58,694 nucleotides of DNA from Candidatus Staskawiczbacteria bacterium. GTDB lineage: Bacteria; Patescibacteriota; Minisyncoccia; Minisyncoccales; Staskawiczbacteraceae. Shown piece after piece: positions 9,801 through 16,527 of this stretch. Location of the stretch: assembly GCA_903923535.1 (NCBI GenBank), contig CAIXXY010000056.1, positions 1 to 58,694 of the forward strand. Direction: 5' to 3'. The notes under the pieces are model-generated. The model was not told where the DNA came from, made no database searches, and saw only the letters and a list, made by a program, of their open reading frames with translations. Every line of letters begins with the position of its first letter. Position 1 is the stretch's first letter. A program made the translations under genes and the position numbers.

Positions 9801-10616
9801 AAACCCGATAACAAAGAGGAAATCGACGTGGCAATTCTGCGTGAAGAAGGGTCGAACGGCTACCCCGAAATGAGAGAGTATGCCTACATGGCCGGTTTGA
9901 ATCCAAAGGATATCGCAATGCAGGATTTGCTTTCGGGCAAAGCCACGTTGGACGATTTCTACGGATTGATTCCGGTCGGCGGGTTCTCGTTCATGGACTG
10001 CGGGGGCAGCGCCCATGGTTGGGCAGGCGTGATCAGATTCAGCGATGGAGTCAGGGAAATGTTTATCCGGTTCCGCGATCGGAAGAACACTTTCTCTCTC
10101 GCTCCCTGCAATGGGTTCCAGTTGATGGCTCTGCTTGGCTGGGTGCCGTTCCCGGGAATGGACGAACTCCGTCAGCCCAGGTTAATCCGCAACCGGTCCG
10201 GCAGATTCGAGTCCAGATGGGTTCAGGTAAAGATCCAGCCGAGTCCGTCGGTTTTACTGGCGGGCATGGAAGGATCAACCTTTGGAATCCACGTTGCTCA
10301 TGGCGAAGGAAATCTGTATTTCCCTGATCCAGCAGTGCTGGAGGCAGTGAAAGACCAGAATCTTGCGCCGATAGTGTATGTGGACTCGAACAACGAGCCG
10401 ACGCAGGACTATCCCTTCAACCCGAACGGCTCGGTGGACGGAATCGCCGGTCTCTGCTCGCCCGACGGCAGGCACTTGGCAATGATGCCTCACCCTGAAC
10501 GCGCCTTTCTTCCCAGGCAATGCCACTACTGGCCCGAGGAATGGTCCAAGGATCAGGGTTCGCCCTGTTTGCGGATACTCCAGAACGCCCGCGAGTGGTG
10601 TCTGAAAAACAAGTAA
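6828..10616 (+). CDS. purL: Phosphoribosylformylglycinamidine synthase, PurL-PurQ fusion
   Basis: Converts FGAR to FGAM with ATP and glutamine, the fourth step of de novo purine synthesis. About 1260 residues match the large single-chain form of gamma-proteobacteria and eukaryotes. The AIR-synthase-like halves are in the middle (for example GAGGPSNVLTELME and SDGGLAAALVEM). The C-terminal glutaminase has Cys1094 in APCNGFQ and His1222/Glu1224 in MPHPER. ATG 6828 overlaps the AAGGAG sequence at 6831-6836, so TTG 6846 (LLTRIRKK read as MLTRIRKK), nine bases after that Shine-Dalgarno, may be the true start. The gene is far GC-richer than its neighbours and has its own promoter and terminator, which suggests acquisition from a higher-GC donor. 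Confidence 0.95.
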   Translation: MEGDGKLLTRIRKKEGPLEVRTYVETDSPLDPEELEKLRWFIAEPHEPHCTTIETACDADGSVVEIGPRISVETPFSTNVLAYCKAVGVAKATRVEQSILYPIGIGATREEILAANLDVMMQSEYPVGGLLSFELDVVPQEVQIIPVLEQGEEAIRQANKKLGLGMDSFDVQYYTDLFRRYGRNPTDVEMFQIGNANSEHSRHPFWKALQIIDGQEMPYTLFDMARAPLLAISGQNVSVMSFNDNIGAVYGYRVPILVPIHPGKPSAFHVVYRTLHHGATGETHCHPTRIRAYPGATTGIGGRERDNRAGGRGSSTGMSIAGYCVGNLFIPGYPIPGEVVGGEQEIYEIPLGVLIKGSDGVSDYGNQYGDPLAGGFCRSFCQVVFGERREFRKPILYSAGLGPIDDAHVKKHTPEKGMLICAFGGPGYDIGRGGAGASSQVQGQNEAKLDFASVQRGNGEMGNKTGCVIQTCIEMGDENPIEAIHDQGAGGPSNVLTELMEKIGGKIEIRYIVLGDKTMCVLAIWSAEYQERYGVLIRRENKDIFQAICDRERVNCEWLGEITGDGYVTVTDSSNGTTPVHLNLEDILGQLPQKTFESQHVVRELKAPEIPKDLVFRDALKMVLAQLSVGSKGFLVHKADRSVTGKVVQQPCCGKSQVAIADFQILADSFLASTGVVSAIGEQPLKMLIDAKAGARMSLAEAVTNLMGAGGIDLSAVRCRLNWMGPFKLLGEGALLYDAVEAMMEAQIELGIAQDGGKDSSSAAATVNDQLIKSPQEAVVLVYASMLDVMRKLTPDIKRPGESMLGLVDLGLGKNRLGGSALLQALNQLGNESPDCNMQLLKATWKAVQALSECGVILSLHDRSDGGLAAALVEMCLGGACGAGLMANYGLDRFFNEEAAIVLEYLPKDDDLIRRVMKQEGVPFEVIGSTTVEPQLFGEDLTTLRKWWEMTSYQLDKLQTRNGTADEEFASYEILPAPVYNLTFTPTLSIPKPDNKEEIDVAILREEGSNGYPEMREYAYMAGLNPKDIAMQDLLSGKATLDDFYGLIPVGGFSFMDCGGSAHGWAGVIRFSDGVREMFIRFRDRKNTFSLAPCNGFQLMALLGWVPFPGMDELRQPRLIRNRSGRFESRWVQVKIQPSPSVLLAGMEGSTFGIHVAHGEGNLYFPDPAVLEAVKDQNLAPIVYVDSNNEPTQDYPFNPNGSVDGIAGLCSPDGRHLAMMPHPERAFLPRQCHYWPEEWSKDQGSPCLRILQNAREWCLKNK

Positions 10617-10654
10617 ACTCAAGAACCTTAAGGAGGGTTCAATATAGATTAGAC

Positions 10655-10689
10655 GGCCCCGCGCTTTCATAGGCGGGGCATTTTTTTTG
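10655..10689 (+). terminator. purL terminator
   Basis: GCCCCGC pairs with GCGGGGC, followed by eight T residues. The stem is unusually GC-rich for this genome. Confidence 0.9.
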
Positions 10690-10699
10690 CATAAAAATT

Positions 10700-10728
10700 T
10701 TTACATTTCTTATAATTTATTGTAATAT
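10700..10728 (+). promoter_or_regulatory. purM promoter
   Basis: TTTACA (10700-10705) and TAATAT (10723-10728) have a 17-base spacer. A ten-pair hairpin (10738-10762) sits at the predicted 5' end of the mRNA. Confidence 0.65.
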
Positions 10729-10737
10729 ATTTATACA

Positions 10738-10762
10738 TTGGCCAGAGGTGTTCTCTGGTCAA
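10738..10762 (+). promoter_or_regulatory. 5'-terminal hairpin of the purM leader
   Basis: TTGGCCAGAG pairs with CTCTGGTCAA around a GTGTT loop. Its position at the expected start of the transcript fits an mRNA-stabilising 5' stem-loop. Similar hairpins occur in the leaders of other GC-rich cassettes here. Confidence 0.55.
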
Positions 10763-10803
10763 AAGTGCAACTTGAAAAGTGAATATCTCTGGAAGGGAGA
10801 CAC

Positions 10804-11943
10804 ATGATGAGCGAAAGAGGAATGACTTACGCTGGCGTTGGCGTTAGGTATGACGAAATGGATCCATTCAAACGCATGGCGCAGCTCGCCGGGCGCGAAA
10901 CCGCAGGCAACATCGCCCGATTCGGATTCTCCGAAGTTGAGTGGAGCCGCGGAGAAAGCTGCTACCTCGTCGAGACCCCGTGGGCATGCCTCGGCTTTGT
11001 GGTTGAGGGGCTTGGTACCAAGAATTTGGTAGCCGATGCTATGTATCAGTTGGCTGTTGAAATGGAATCGCTTACGGGCAGAACCTATTACGACCACGTA
11101 GCGCAATGCAACGCGGCAATGGCGTTCAACGATCTGATCACGCTCGGAGTGCTTCCTGTTTCATACAGCCAATATCTCGCCGTTGGAGAATCAAGCTGGT
11201 TCAATGATGAGGCGCGCTGCCGTGAGTTGATCGAAGGGACGAAGAAAGCCTGTATGCTGGCTCGATGCACTTGGGGCGGCGGAGAAACGCCGACGCTCAG
11301 GGGAATCGTTGTCCCGGGCACAGCAGATCTTGCGGGCGCAACATTCGGCATCGCGCCTAAAGGCCGGATAATACGGCCCGATCGCATTCGGCACGGCGAT
11401 GCAATTGTTATCATTGCGAGTTCCGGCATTCACGCCAACGGCTTGACGCTGGCCCGCGAGATTGCCGCGAAACTGCCCGATGGCTACATGACACAGCTTT
11501 CCGACGGTCGCGCATATGGCGAAGCTTTGCTTGACCCGACATACATCTATGTGCCGGTCGTCGAAGACTGTCAGAAACACGGCGTTGATATCCACTACAT
11601 CGTGAATGTCACGGGGCACGGCTGGCGCAAGCTCATGCGGGCGACCCAGCCGTTCACATACGTGGTTGATACCCTGCCAAAACAGCTTCCTATCTTCGAC
11701 TTCATCCAGAAACACGGCCCGGTTGATGATGAGGAAGCCTATGGCAACCTCAACATGGGCGCGGGTTTCGTGCTCTATGTTCCGGAAGCGGACGTGAACA
11801 AGGTCCTGGAAGTGGAAAAGGACGCGGTCGTTGCCGGCCACATCGAGAACAGCGACGCCAAGAAGATTGTCATTAAGCCAGTGAAGACGGCGGAGTTTCC
11901 AGACGGGCTGGAATTTGCCGGCACTACGCTGGGAGTCCGCTGA
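10804..11943 (+). CDS. purM: Phosphoribosylformylglycinamidine cyclo-ligase (AIR synthetase)
   Basis: Closes FGAM to AIR with ATP, directly after the PurL step. The PurM fold is shown by TYAGVGVRYDEMD at the N-terminus, GLGTKNLVADAM, NDLITLGVLPVS, the Gly-rich GGGETPTLRGIV, and SSGIHANGLTLAREI. NVTGHGWRKLMR and NMGAGFVLYVPE lie in the C-terminal domain. At 379 residues it is slightly longer than typical bacterial PurM (about 345). GGAAGGGAG is a good Shine-Dalgarno before ATG 10804; the ATG at 10807 is equally possible. It is GC-rich like purL, has its own promoter, and lies in the same orientation. Confidence 0.94.
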   Translation: MMSERGMTYAGVGVRYDEMDPFKRMAQLAGRETAGNIARFGFSEVEWSRGESCYLVETPWACLGFVVEGLGTKNLVADAMYQLAVEMESLTGRTYYDHVAQCNAAMAFNDLITLGVLPVSYSQYLAVGESSWFNDEARCRELIEGTKKACMLARCTWGGGETPTLRGIVVPGTADLAGATFGIAPKGRIIRPDRIRHGDAIVIIASSGIHANGLTLAREIAAKLPDGYMTQLSDGRAYGEALLDPTYIYVPVVEDCQKHGVDIHYIVNVTGHGWRKLMRATQPFTYVVDTLPKQLPIFDFIQKHGPVDDEEAYGNLNMGAGFVLYVPEADVNKVLEVEKDAVVAGHIENSDAKKIVIKPVKTAEFPDGLEFAGTTLGVR

Positions 11944-11975
11944 TCCCGTTGCCGTCTCCGGCTGAATCCGTTATT

Positions 11976-12012
11976 ATGGCCCCGACATGGAGGATCGGGG
12001 TTCTTTTTTTTA
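11976..12012 (+). terminator. purM terminator
   Basis: GCCCCGA pairs with TCGGGGT, followed by a long T-run. Confidence 0.8.
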
Positions 12013-12022
12013 CATTAGAATT

Positions 12023-12041
12023 TAAATCTTATTGTGCGACA
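12023..12041 (-). repeat. Left 19-bp inverted repeat of the recombinase segment
   Basis: On the minus strand this reads TGTCGCACAATAAGATTTA. It is the exact reverse complement of 15012-15030, and the two enclose about 3 kb. No target-site duplication is visible at the flanks. Confidence 0.8.
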
Positions 12042-12106
12042 TATTTAAATATAAATATAATAATAAAAACAGGGAGTTAACCCTGTTTTTTGAATAAGCC
12101 ATACTA

Positions 12107-12135
12107 TTGACATAAATATAATATTGATTTATAAT
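12107..12135 (+). promoter_or_regulatory. Consensus sigma70 promoter of a small RNA
   Basis: TTGACA (12107-12112), a 17-base spacer and TATAAT (12130-12135) form a perfect consensus. Transcription should begin near 12142, and no annotated plus-strand gene follows. Confidence 0.8.
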
Positions 12136-12141
12136 ATAAAT

Positions 12142-12313
12142 ATCTGAACATCTAGCAAATGCGTGGGATCACCATTCGGTGGAGTGTAGTATAATGCCTG
12201 TAGGCGCCTATGGGACAAGGTACACCTGCTTCTAGGATGGAGAACGATCCAAAACATGACATCCTATTTGTTCAGTAAGGGCGGCGAGCATCAAATGCCC
12301 CGCCCCTTTTTTA
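12142..12313 (+). ncRNA. Candidate structured small RNA of about 170 nt
   Basis: A perfect promoter leads into a GC-richer, non-coding stretch that ends in an intrinsic terminator (GGGCGG ... CCGCCC with inner GCAT/ATGC, then seven T). CTGAACA (12144-12150) pairs with TGTTCAG (12269-12275), and GGATC (12166-12170) with GATCC (12246-12250), giving a long closing helix with an internal loop. Inside are a CACC-ATTC-GGTG hairpin (12170-12181) and a GCC-TGTA-GGC hairpin. The overall rod with an open middle is reminiscent of 6S RNA, but I recognise no specific family. Only 13-codon open frames are present, so a coding role is unlikely. Confidence 0.6.
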
Positions 12314-12874
12314 TTAGTTTATTTTGGATAAAGTTTTGGCCATTTCAAGCCATTTGGGCTGGCGGGGATTATTTTTATATTTTGCAGTTGAATTATGAAT
12401 TTCTATTAAAGTGCATATGTCATTTTTTTTCCAGGCAGTTAAATATTTTCCTTTATTTCTTTGGATTATTTCAATTCCTTTTGCCCAGAGTTCAAAATCT
12501 TTTTTCTTATTTTGCGCCAGACAATTTTTTTTAAAAAAGGGGACTACGGTTTCAGAAATATCGCTTATTTTCTGCACGGAATATCTTGCCTGATCTTTTG
12601 ATATGCAAATCTGCCCGCAGTCTAATTCATTTTTTATTTTTTCTAAAATTTTAACATTTTCTTTCGGTCCGGTTACAATAAATTGCGCCTTCCATCTGTA
12701 GTAAGTGGGGGAGTTGGTCCTTTCGTGCCTCGTATCTTTCCTGAACTGCAGATCAAAGCATCCGTCATTATTTACTAGATTAACTATATTTAACCCGGTC
12801 AAATGCCGCTTTGCGGCAATTTCGCTTTTAGCGGAATTATTTGACTGGTTGAAAATTTTTTTTACTGCTGTCAT
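12314..12874 (-). CDS. LAGLIDADG homing-endonuclease-like protein, free-standing
   Basis: GLNIVNLVNNDGCFDLQF (around residue 27) aligns with the LAGFIDGDGCF helix and keeps the metal-binding Asp before Gly. WKAQFIVTGPKENVKILEKIKNELDCGQI, VQKISDISETVVPFF and KKDFELWAKGIEII match the beta-alpha layout of a single-motif LAGLIDADG domain, which acts as a homodimeric nuclease. At 186 residues there is one motif only. No intron or intein host is seen around it. A promoter (TTGTCG at 12926-12931, TATAAT at 12903-12908 on the minus strand, spacer 17) has its -35 box inside a TGTCGCACAAT motif. The degenerate LAGLIDADG helix could mean a maturase or regulator role instead of cutting. Confidence 0.75.
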   Translation of the reverse strand: MTAVKKIFNQSNNSAKSEIAAKRHLTGLNIVNLVNNDGCFDLQFRKDTRHERTNSPTYYRWKAQFIVTGPKENVKILEKIKNELDCGQICISKDQARYSVQKISDISETVVPFFKKNCLAQNKKKDFELWAKGIEIIQRNKGKYLTAWKKNDICTLIEIHNSTAKYKNNPRQPKWLEMAKTLSKIN

Positions 12875-12902
12875 AATTTATAAAATTTAATTACACAAGT
12901 TT

Positions 12903-12964
12903 ATTATACCAAATATCCAATTGTGCGACAACTACCTGTCCAGTATTATTCTTATTGTGCGACA
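12903..12964 (-). promoter_or_regulatory. Promoter and tandem TGTCGCACAAT sites upstream of the LAGLIDADG gene
   Basis: On the minus strand, copies of TGTCGCACAAT begin at 12964 and 12930, both in the same orientation and about three helical turns apart. The second overlaps the -35 box of the promoter. The layout is that of operator sites, or of recombinase-binding sites. Confidence 0.5.
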
Positions 12965-12975
12965 GATTTAGATTA

Positions 12976-13533
12976 TTATTTAACATTAAAATATCTAGAT
13001 TTTATATCTGCTTCCAATATTGAAAATTCAACTATATGATCTGAACTTAAAACTAATAATATATCATAATTTTTCATAGTTTTAAGATTAATCAATAATT
13101 TAGGCAAAGAAACAGTTCCTATCTCAATAAACAGCGGCCTCTCATTTTGTTTATATATCCCCAAATCTGCTCTGCCTTGATTAAGATTCGGCTCAATAAC
13201 TACATCGCATTTCATCGCTTTAAAATGACCTGCAACAATTTCCATCATTTTAGAGTGCCACTCGCCTCCGTGTTTTTTTATTATTTTTATTTTATTTTCT
13301 ATCCATAGAGAATCATTGTTTGATTTAATATTTTTTACTTTAATCTTACCTTGCAATATTAAAGTTGCTATTTGCCTATAAATGCAATCTTCGCAAAAAT
13401 CTTTTTCAAACGGAGAGGGTAGTATAGTATTTTTCAACCAATCAATTTCTTTTCTGATAGCAGCTTCAACTTCGTTCCACGGTAAACATTTTGCTTTTTT
13501 AATAATTTTTGGCATATTATATTTTATTTTCAT
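12976..13533 (-). CDS. PD-(D/E)XK nuclease-like protein coupled to the recombinase
   Basis: No named family is recognised. The C-terminal half has NQGRADLGIYKQNERPLFIEIG, an Asp on one strand and a Glu-x-Gly on the next, which resembles a PD-(D/E)XK core with Gly replacing the usual Lys. It is preceded by a helix with a His/Trp-rich segment (GGEWHSKMMEIVAGHF). The N-terminal part carries a C-x2-C pair (FCEDCIY). I take ATG 13533 (MKIKYN), which overlaps the recombinase stop by 17 bases behind a weak GGTAAAG; ATG 13515 is an alternative, and the open frame runs to 13584. Overlap implies translational coupling with the recombinase. Confidence 0.5.
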   Translation of the reverse strand: MKIKYNMPKIIKKAKCLPWNEVEAAIRKEIDWLKNTILPSPFEKDFCEDCIYRQIATLILQGKIKVKNIKSNNDSLWIENKIKIIKKHGGEWHSKMMEIVAGHFKAMKCDVVIEPNLNQGRADLGIYKQNERPLFIEIGTVSLPKLLINLKTMKNYDILLVLSSDHIVEFSILEADIKSRYFNVK

Positions 13534-14473
13534 CTTTACCGTGAAACTTGCGGTGGACATCGCGTAATTGTTTATTTGTAACATGGGTGTATATTTGAGT
13601 TGCCAATATGCTTTTGTGGCCTAAAAATTCTTGTAATAATCTTATATCAACACCGTGAGCAAGGAGATCTGTTGCAAAACTGTGCCTTAATGTATGAGGA
13701 GTTGTTGTGATTGGCAATCCGACAGCAATAATATATTTTTTCATAATCTTTTCTATTGCGTTTGGAGTCAATCGGCGAGAAGCTGTCTTTGGACCTCTAT
13801 AGTTTATAAATAAAGCTTTTTCATCGTCTTCCCGTTTTTGTAAATATTTTCCTAACCATTCTATAGAGTTTTTTGAAAAATATACTGTTCTGGCGCGTCC
13901 GCCTTTTCCGACAATACCCAGTTCAAAATCAGACATTCCTGGTTTTATTTTAATCTGTTCGCGGTTTAATGATGTTAATTCGTGGATTCTCATTCCAGTC
14001 GAAAAAAAGGCTTCTAACATAGCTCTGTCTCTTAAACCAGCCTCTGTTGCAGTATCAGGAGCTGAAAATAGCTTATTCAACTGTTCAATATTCAAAAATT
14101 TTACAGTTTTCTCTTTATCGGCCCTAGGAAGGGCTACTTTGTCTGGGGGCAGTGAAACTATGTCTTTTGCTACAAAATAGCCTAAAAGGGCTCTTAAAGC
14201 GATTAAATAGTAGTTCTGGGTGACGCGTTTAAGAGATTCGCCCTTTTGGGTAGTAAATTTACGCGATAAGAAGACTCTGTAATCCCAAATTTGCTCTGCG
14301 GTTAGTTGATGGGGGAGAAGGGAGTCTAATTTGCTGTATTTTAACCAAATTAAAAATCTATTTAAAAATCTTTTATAATTTTCCTGAGTTTTTGTTGACA
14401 AACCTTTTTCGATATCAATCCAGTCTAAAAAATCGTTTATATGTTTTGATATCGGTATTTGGCTTTTTTCCAT
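13517..14473 (-). CDS. Tyrosine recombinase, XerC/XerD family
   Basis: A site-specific recombinase, either the chromosome-dimer resolvase or an element integrase. The N-terminal SAM-like core-binding domain (residues about 8-100, INDFLDWIDIEKGLSTKTQENYKRFL) is followed by the catalytic domain. That domain has Arg in GMRIHELTSL, Lys in VGKGGRART, HTLRHSF, LGHKS and the nucleophile Tyr in TQIYTHV. At 318 residues it is complete. It lies inside the 19-bp inverted repeats and overlaps the nuclease-like gene downstream. Many small CPR genomes carry one Xer protein, so a housekeeping role cannot be excluded. Confidence 0.93.
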   Translation of the reverse strand: MEKSQIPISKHINDFLDWIDIEKGLSTKTQENYKRFLNRFLIWLKYSKLDSLLPHQLTAEQIWDYRVFLSRKFTTQKGESLKRVTQNYYLIALRALLGYFVAKDIVSLPPDKVALPRADKEKTVKFLNIEQLNKLFSAPDTATEAGLRDRAMLEAFFSTGMRIHELTSLNREQIKIKPGMSDFELGIVGKGGRARTVYFSKNSIEWLGKYLQKREDDEKALFINYRGPKTASRRLTPNAIEKIMKKYIIAVGLPITTTPHTLRHSFATDLLAHGVDIRLLQEFLGHKSILATQIYTHVTNKQLRDVHRKFHGKDENKI

Positions 14474-14593
14474 GTTTTTGTTTTATTATACTATAAAACT
14501 AACGTTAAGTTAAATTATGCGTAGTTTAGTATATACTAATAATAGCCGTCCTCTAGACCCGTGTCAACCTAAAAAGACGACCTAAACTACAAC

Positions 14594-14956
14594 TTATTTG
14601 GTTGGAGTTTGAACTGGCTGGCAGTTTTGCGAAGTTCCAGGATGTAATACACTATTTGCAACTCCAGAAAAATAATTTTTTGTTTTGTCTAAAATATTTT
14701 CAGAAATATTATTTTTTTCCTGATTAATTTCATTTTTTATTATATCTCCCCTCTTTTGTACCTCCCCGCTTACTTTTGGATAAATTTTGGACATAACCCA
14801 ATTAGACCCTGTTGCCAGATATGCTGTAGCCTTGTTTGTTGCATCAGAAATAAAGACTTTTTCATTTCTCCAAGAATATGTCTGTTGGCTAAAAAACGCA
14901 ATTAATAATAGGATAATTATAATCACACTATATTTTATAAGATTTTTTCTGTCCAT
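14594..14956 (-). CDS. Small membrane-anchored protein, 120 residues
   Basis: An N-terminal transmembrane helix (LIKYSVIIIILLLIAFFSQQ, residues about 6-25) is followed by a polar, Asn/Lys-rich region that probably lies outside the cell. The C-terminus holds HPGTSQNCQPVQTPTK with a single Cys. No family is recognised. It sits between gltX and the recombinase on the same strand. Confidence 0.6.
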   Translation of the reverse strand: MDRKNLIKYSVIIIILLLIAFFSQQTYSWRNEKVFISDATNKATAYLATGSNWVMSKIYPKVSGEVQKRGDIIKNEINQEKNNISENILDKTKNYFSGVANSVLHPGTSQNCQPVQTPTK

Positions 14957-15011
14957 TTTTTTGAATTTATTAGACTATTTTTGATTTATATTTCCCTTCT
15001 CTTATCTAAAT

Positions 15012-15030
15012 TGTCGCACAATAAGATTTA
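15012..15030 (+). repeat. Right 19-bp inverted repeat of the recombinase segment
   Basis: TGTCGCACAATAAGATTTA, the exact complement of 12023-12041. Its last three bases are the gltX stop codon read on the minus strand. Confidence 0.8.
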
Positions 15031-16521
15031 TGATAACATTTTTATGGCTTCTTCTATTCTTTTCATGGTTTTTTCTCTGCCTAAAATATCAGCTATTTCA
15101 AACGGGCTCGGAGAAAATTGTTTTCCAGAAAGAGCTATACGCAACGGCCAAAGCAGATATCCTTTATTTTTTTCTGGATATCCTTTTTCCAAGTTAAATT
15201 TTTCAGATGCAGAAAATAATTCTGTTTCCATATTTTTTAAGTCCCATTTTTTAATATCAGATAATATTTTTTCTGAAAACATCAATGAATCTTTTATCTC
15301 GCTATCCCCCATTTTCTGCCATGCCAACAATTCCTTGTCATAATTTAATTTATTCTGGAAAAAGAAATCCGATAAATCAACAATATTTGATAATTTTTTC
15401 ATTCTGGTTTTGGAAACTTCAACAATTTCCTGTAATTTATTTTGTGAAACTTGCCCTTGAACCAAAAGCCCTGCTTCTTTAAGGTATGGCACGCAAAGTT
15501 CTGTTAATTTATCAATCGATTTTTCTCGGATATAAAGCCCGTTCAAAAAATCCAATCGTTGGATATTAAATACTGCTCCTGCTTTCTGCACTTTTTCTAT
15601 TGAAAATTCTTTTACTAATTGTGCCAGCGTGAATACTTCTTTTTCTGTTCCTGGATTCCAACCTAATAAAACCATGAAATTAACCAAGGCTTCGGGCAGA
15701 TATCCTTGCTCGTGATAATCAGCTAGCGCTACGTCGCCTTGGCGTTTGGAAAGCTTGCTTCTATCTGTATTCAGCATCAGCGGCAAATGGGCATACTCGG
15801 GCTGATCAAAACCAAGGGCCTGTATTAATAATATCTGACGTGGAGTATTGGATAAGTGTTCCTCGCCTCTTATTATATGGCTTATCTGCATTAAAAAATC
15901 ATCAACCACAACTGCAAAGTGATATAACGGAGAAGAAAAGTCTTTTGCAATTACCACGTCCCCTAATAGTTCCGAATTAAATTCTACTTCTCCGCGAATC
16001 AAGTCATTAAATTTTATTTTTTTATTTTTAATTCTGAATCTTATCACAGATGATTTTTTTTCTTCCAGATTTTTTTTAATAACTTCTTGTGGCAAATGAG
16101 CGCACTTTCCGTCATATTTTGGAGCCAATCCCCTGCTCATCTGCTCCTGGCGCTTATTTTCCAATTCTTCTTCTGTGCAAAAACAATAATATGCCTTGTC
16201 TTCTTCTAAAAGCTTTTTTAAATATTTTTCGTAGATATCTAATCTCTGCGATTGTTTATACGGTCCGAACTCACCGCCTATGTCGGGCCCTTCATCCCAT
16301 TGAATTCCCAGCCATTCAAGCTGTTCAATAATTTCATCTGTCCATTTTTGTTCCGATCGTTCTTTGTCTGTATCTTCAATACGCAAAATAAATCTGCCAT
16401 TATTCTTTTTTGCGAATAAATAATTAAACAAAGCAGTCCTAGCCGTGCCTACGTGTATTGGTCCTGTCGGTGACGGCGCAATTCTGACGCGTATTTTTTG
16501 TACGTCAATTTTTTTATTCAT
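15028..16521 (-). CDS. gltX: Glutamyl-tRNA synthetase
   Basis: Charges tRNA-Glu with glutamate. The class I signature HIGH appears within RIAPSPTGPIHVGTARTALFNYLF and the KMSKS loop as RSKLSKRQGDVAL. A CxC-type zinc element is suggested by YYCFCTEEEL. At 497 residues it is typical. It follows murG by six bases and is probably cotranscribed with it. No glutaminyl-tRNA synthetase is seen in the window, so a non-discriminating enzyme working with an amidotransferase is possible. Confidence 0.97.
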   Translation of the reverse strand: MNKKIDVQKIRVRIAPSPTGPIHVGTARTALFNYLFAKKNNGRFILRIEDTDKERSEQKWTDEIIEQLEWLGIQWDEGPDIGGEFGPYKQSQRLDIYEKYLKKLLEEDKAYYCFCTEEELENKRQEQMSRGLAPKYDGKCAHLPQEVIKKNLEEKKSSVIRFRIKNKKIKFNDLIRGEVEFNSELLGDVVIAKDFSSPLYHFAVVVDDFLMQISHIIRGEEHLSNTPRQILLIQALGFDQPEYAHLPLMLNTDRSKLSKRQGDVALADYHEQGYLPEALVNFMVLLGWNPGTEKEVFTLAQLVKEFSIEKVQKAGAVFNIQRLDFLNGLYIREKSIDKLTELCVPYLKEAGLLVQGQVSQNKLQEIVEVSKTRMKKLSNIVDLSDFFFQNKLNYDKELLAWQKMGDSEIKDSLMFSEKILSDIKKWDLKNMETELFSASEKFNLEKGYPEKNKGYLLWPLRIALSGKQFSPSPFEIADILGREKTMKRIEEAIKMLS

Positions 16522-16527
16522 ATATTT

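Noticed and set aside
7056-11841. Many long open frames opposite or out of phase with purL and purM
   Set aside because: They are shadows expected in GC-rich coding DNA. PurL and PurM motifs are continuous in the chosen frames.
12176-12276. Two 13-codon frames inside the candidate small RNA
   Set aside because: They are too short, poorly placed relative to Shine-Dalgarno sites, and overlap the helical arms. Structure explains the region better.
14500-14560. Possible dif-like site upstream of the tyrosine recombinase (TTAAATTATGCG near 14514)
   Set aside because: Only about 17 of 28 positions match the E. coli dif sequence by hand alignment, and the two arms are not symmetric. In AT-rich DNA this is weak evidence.
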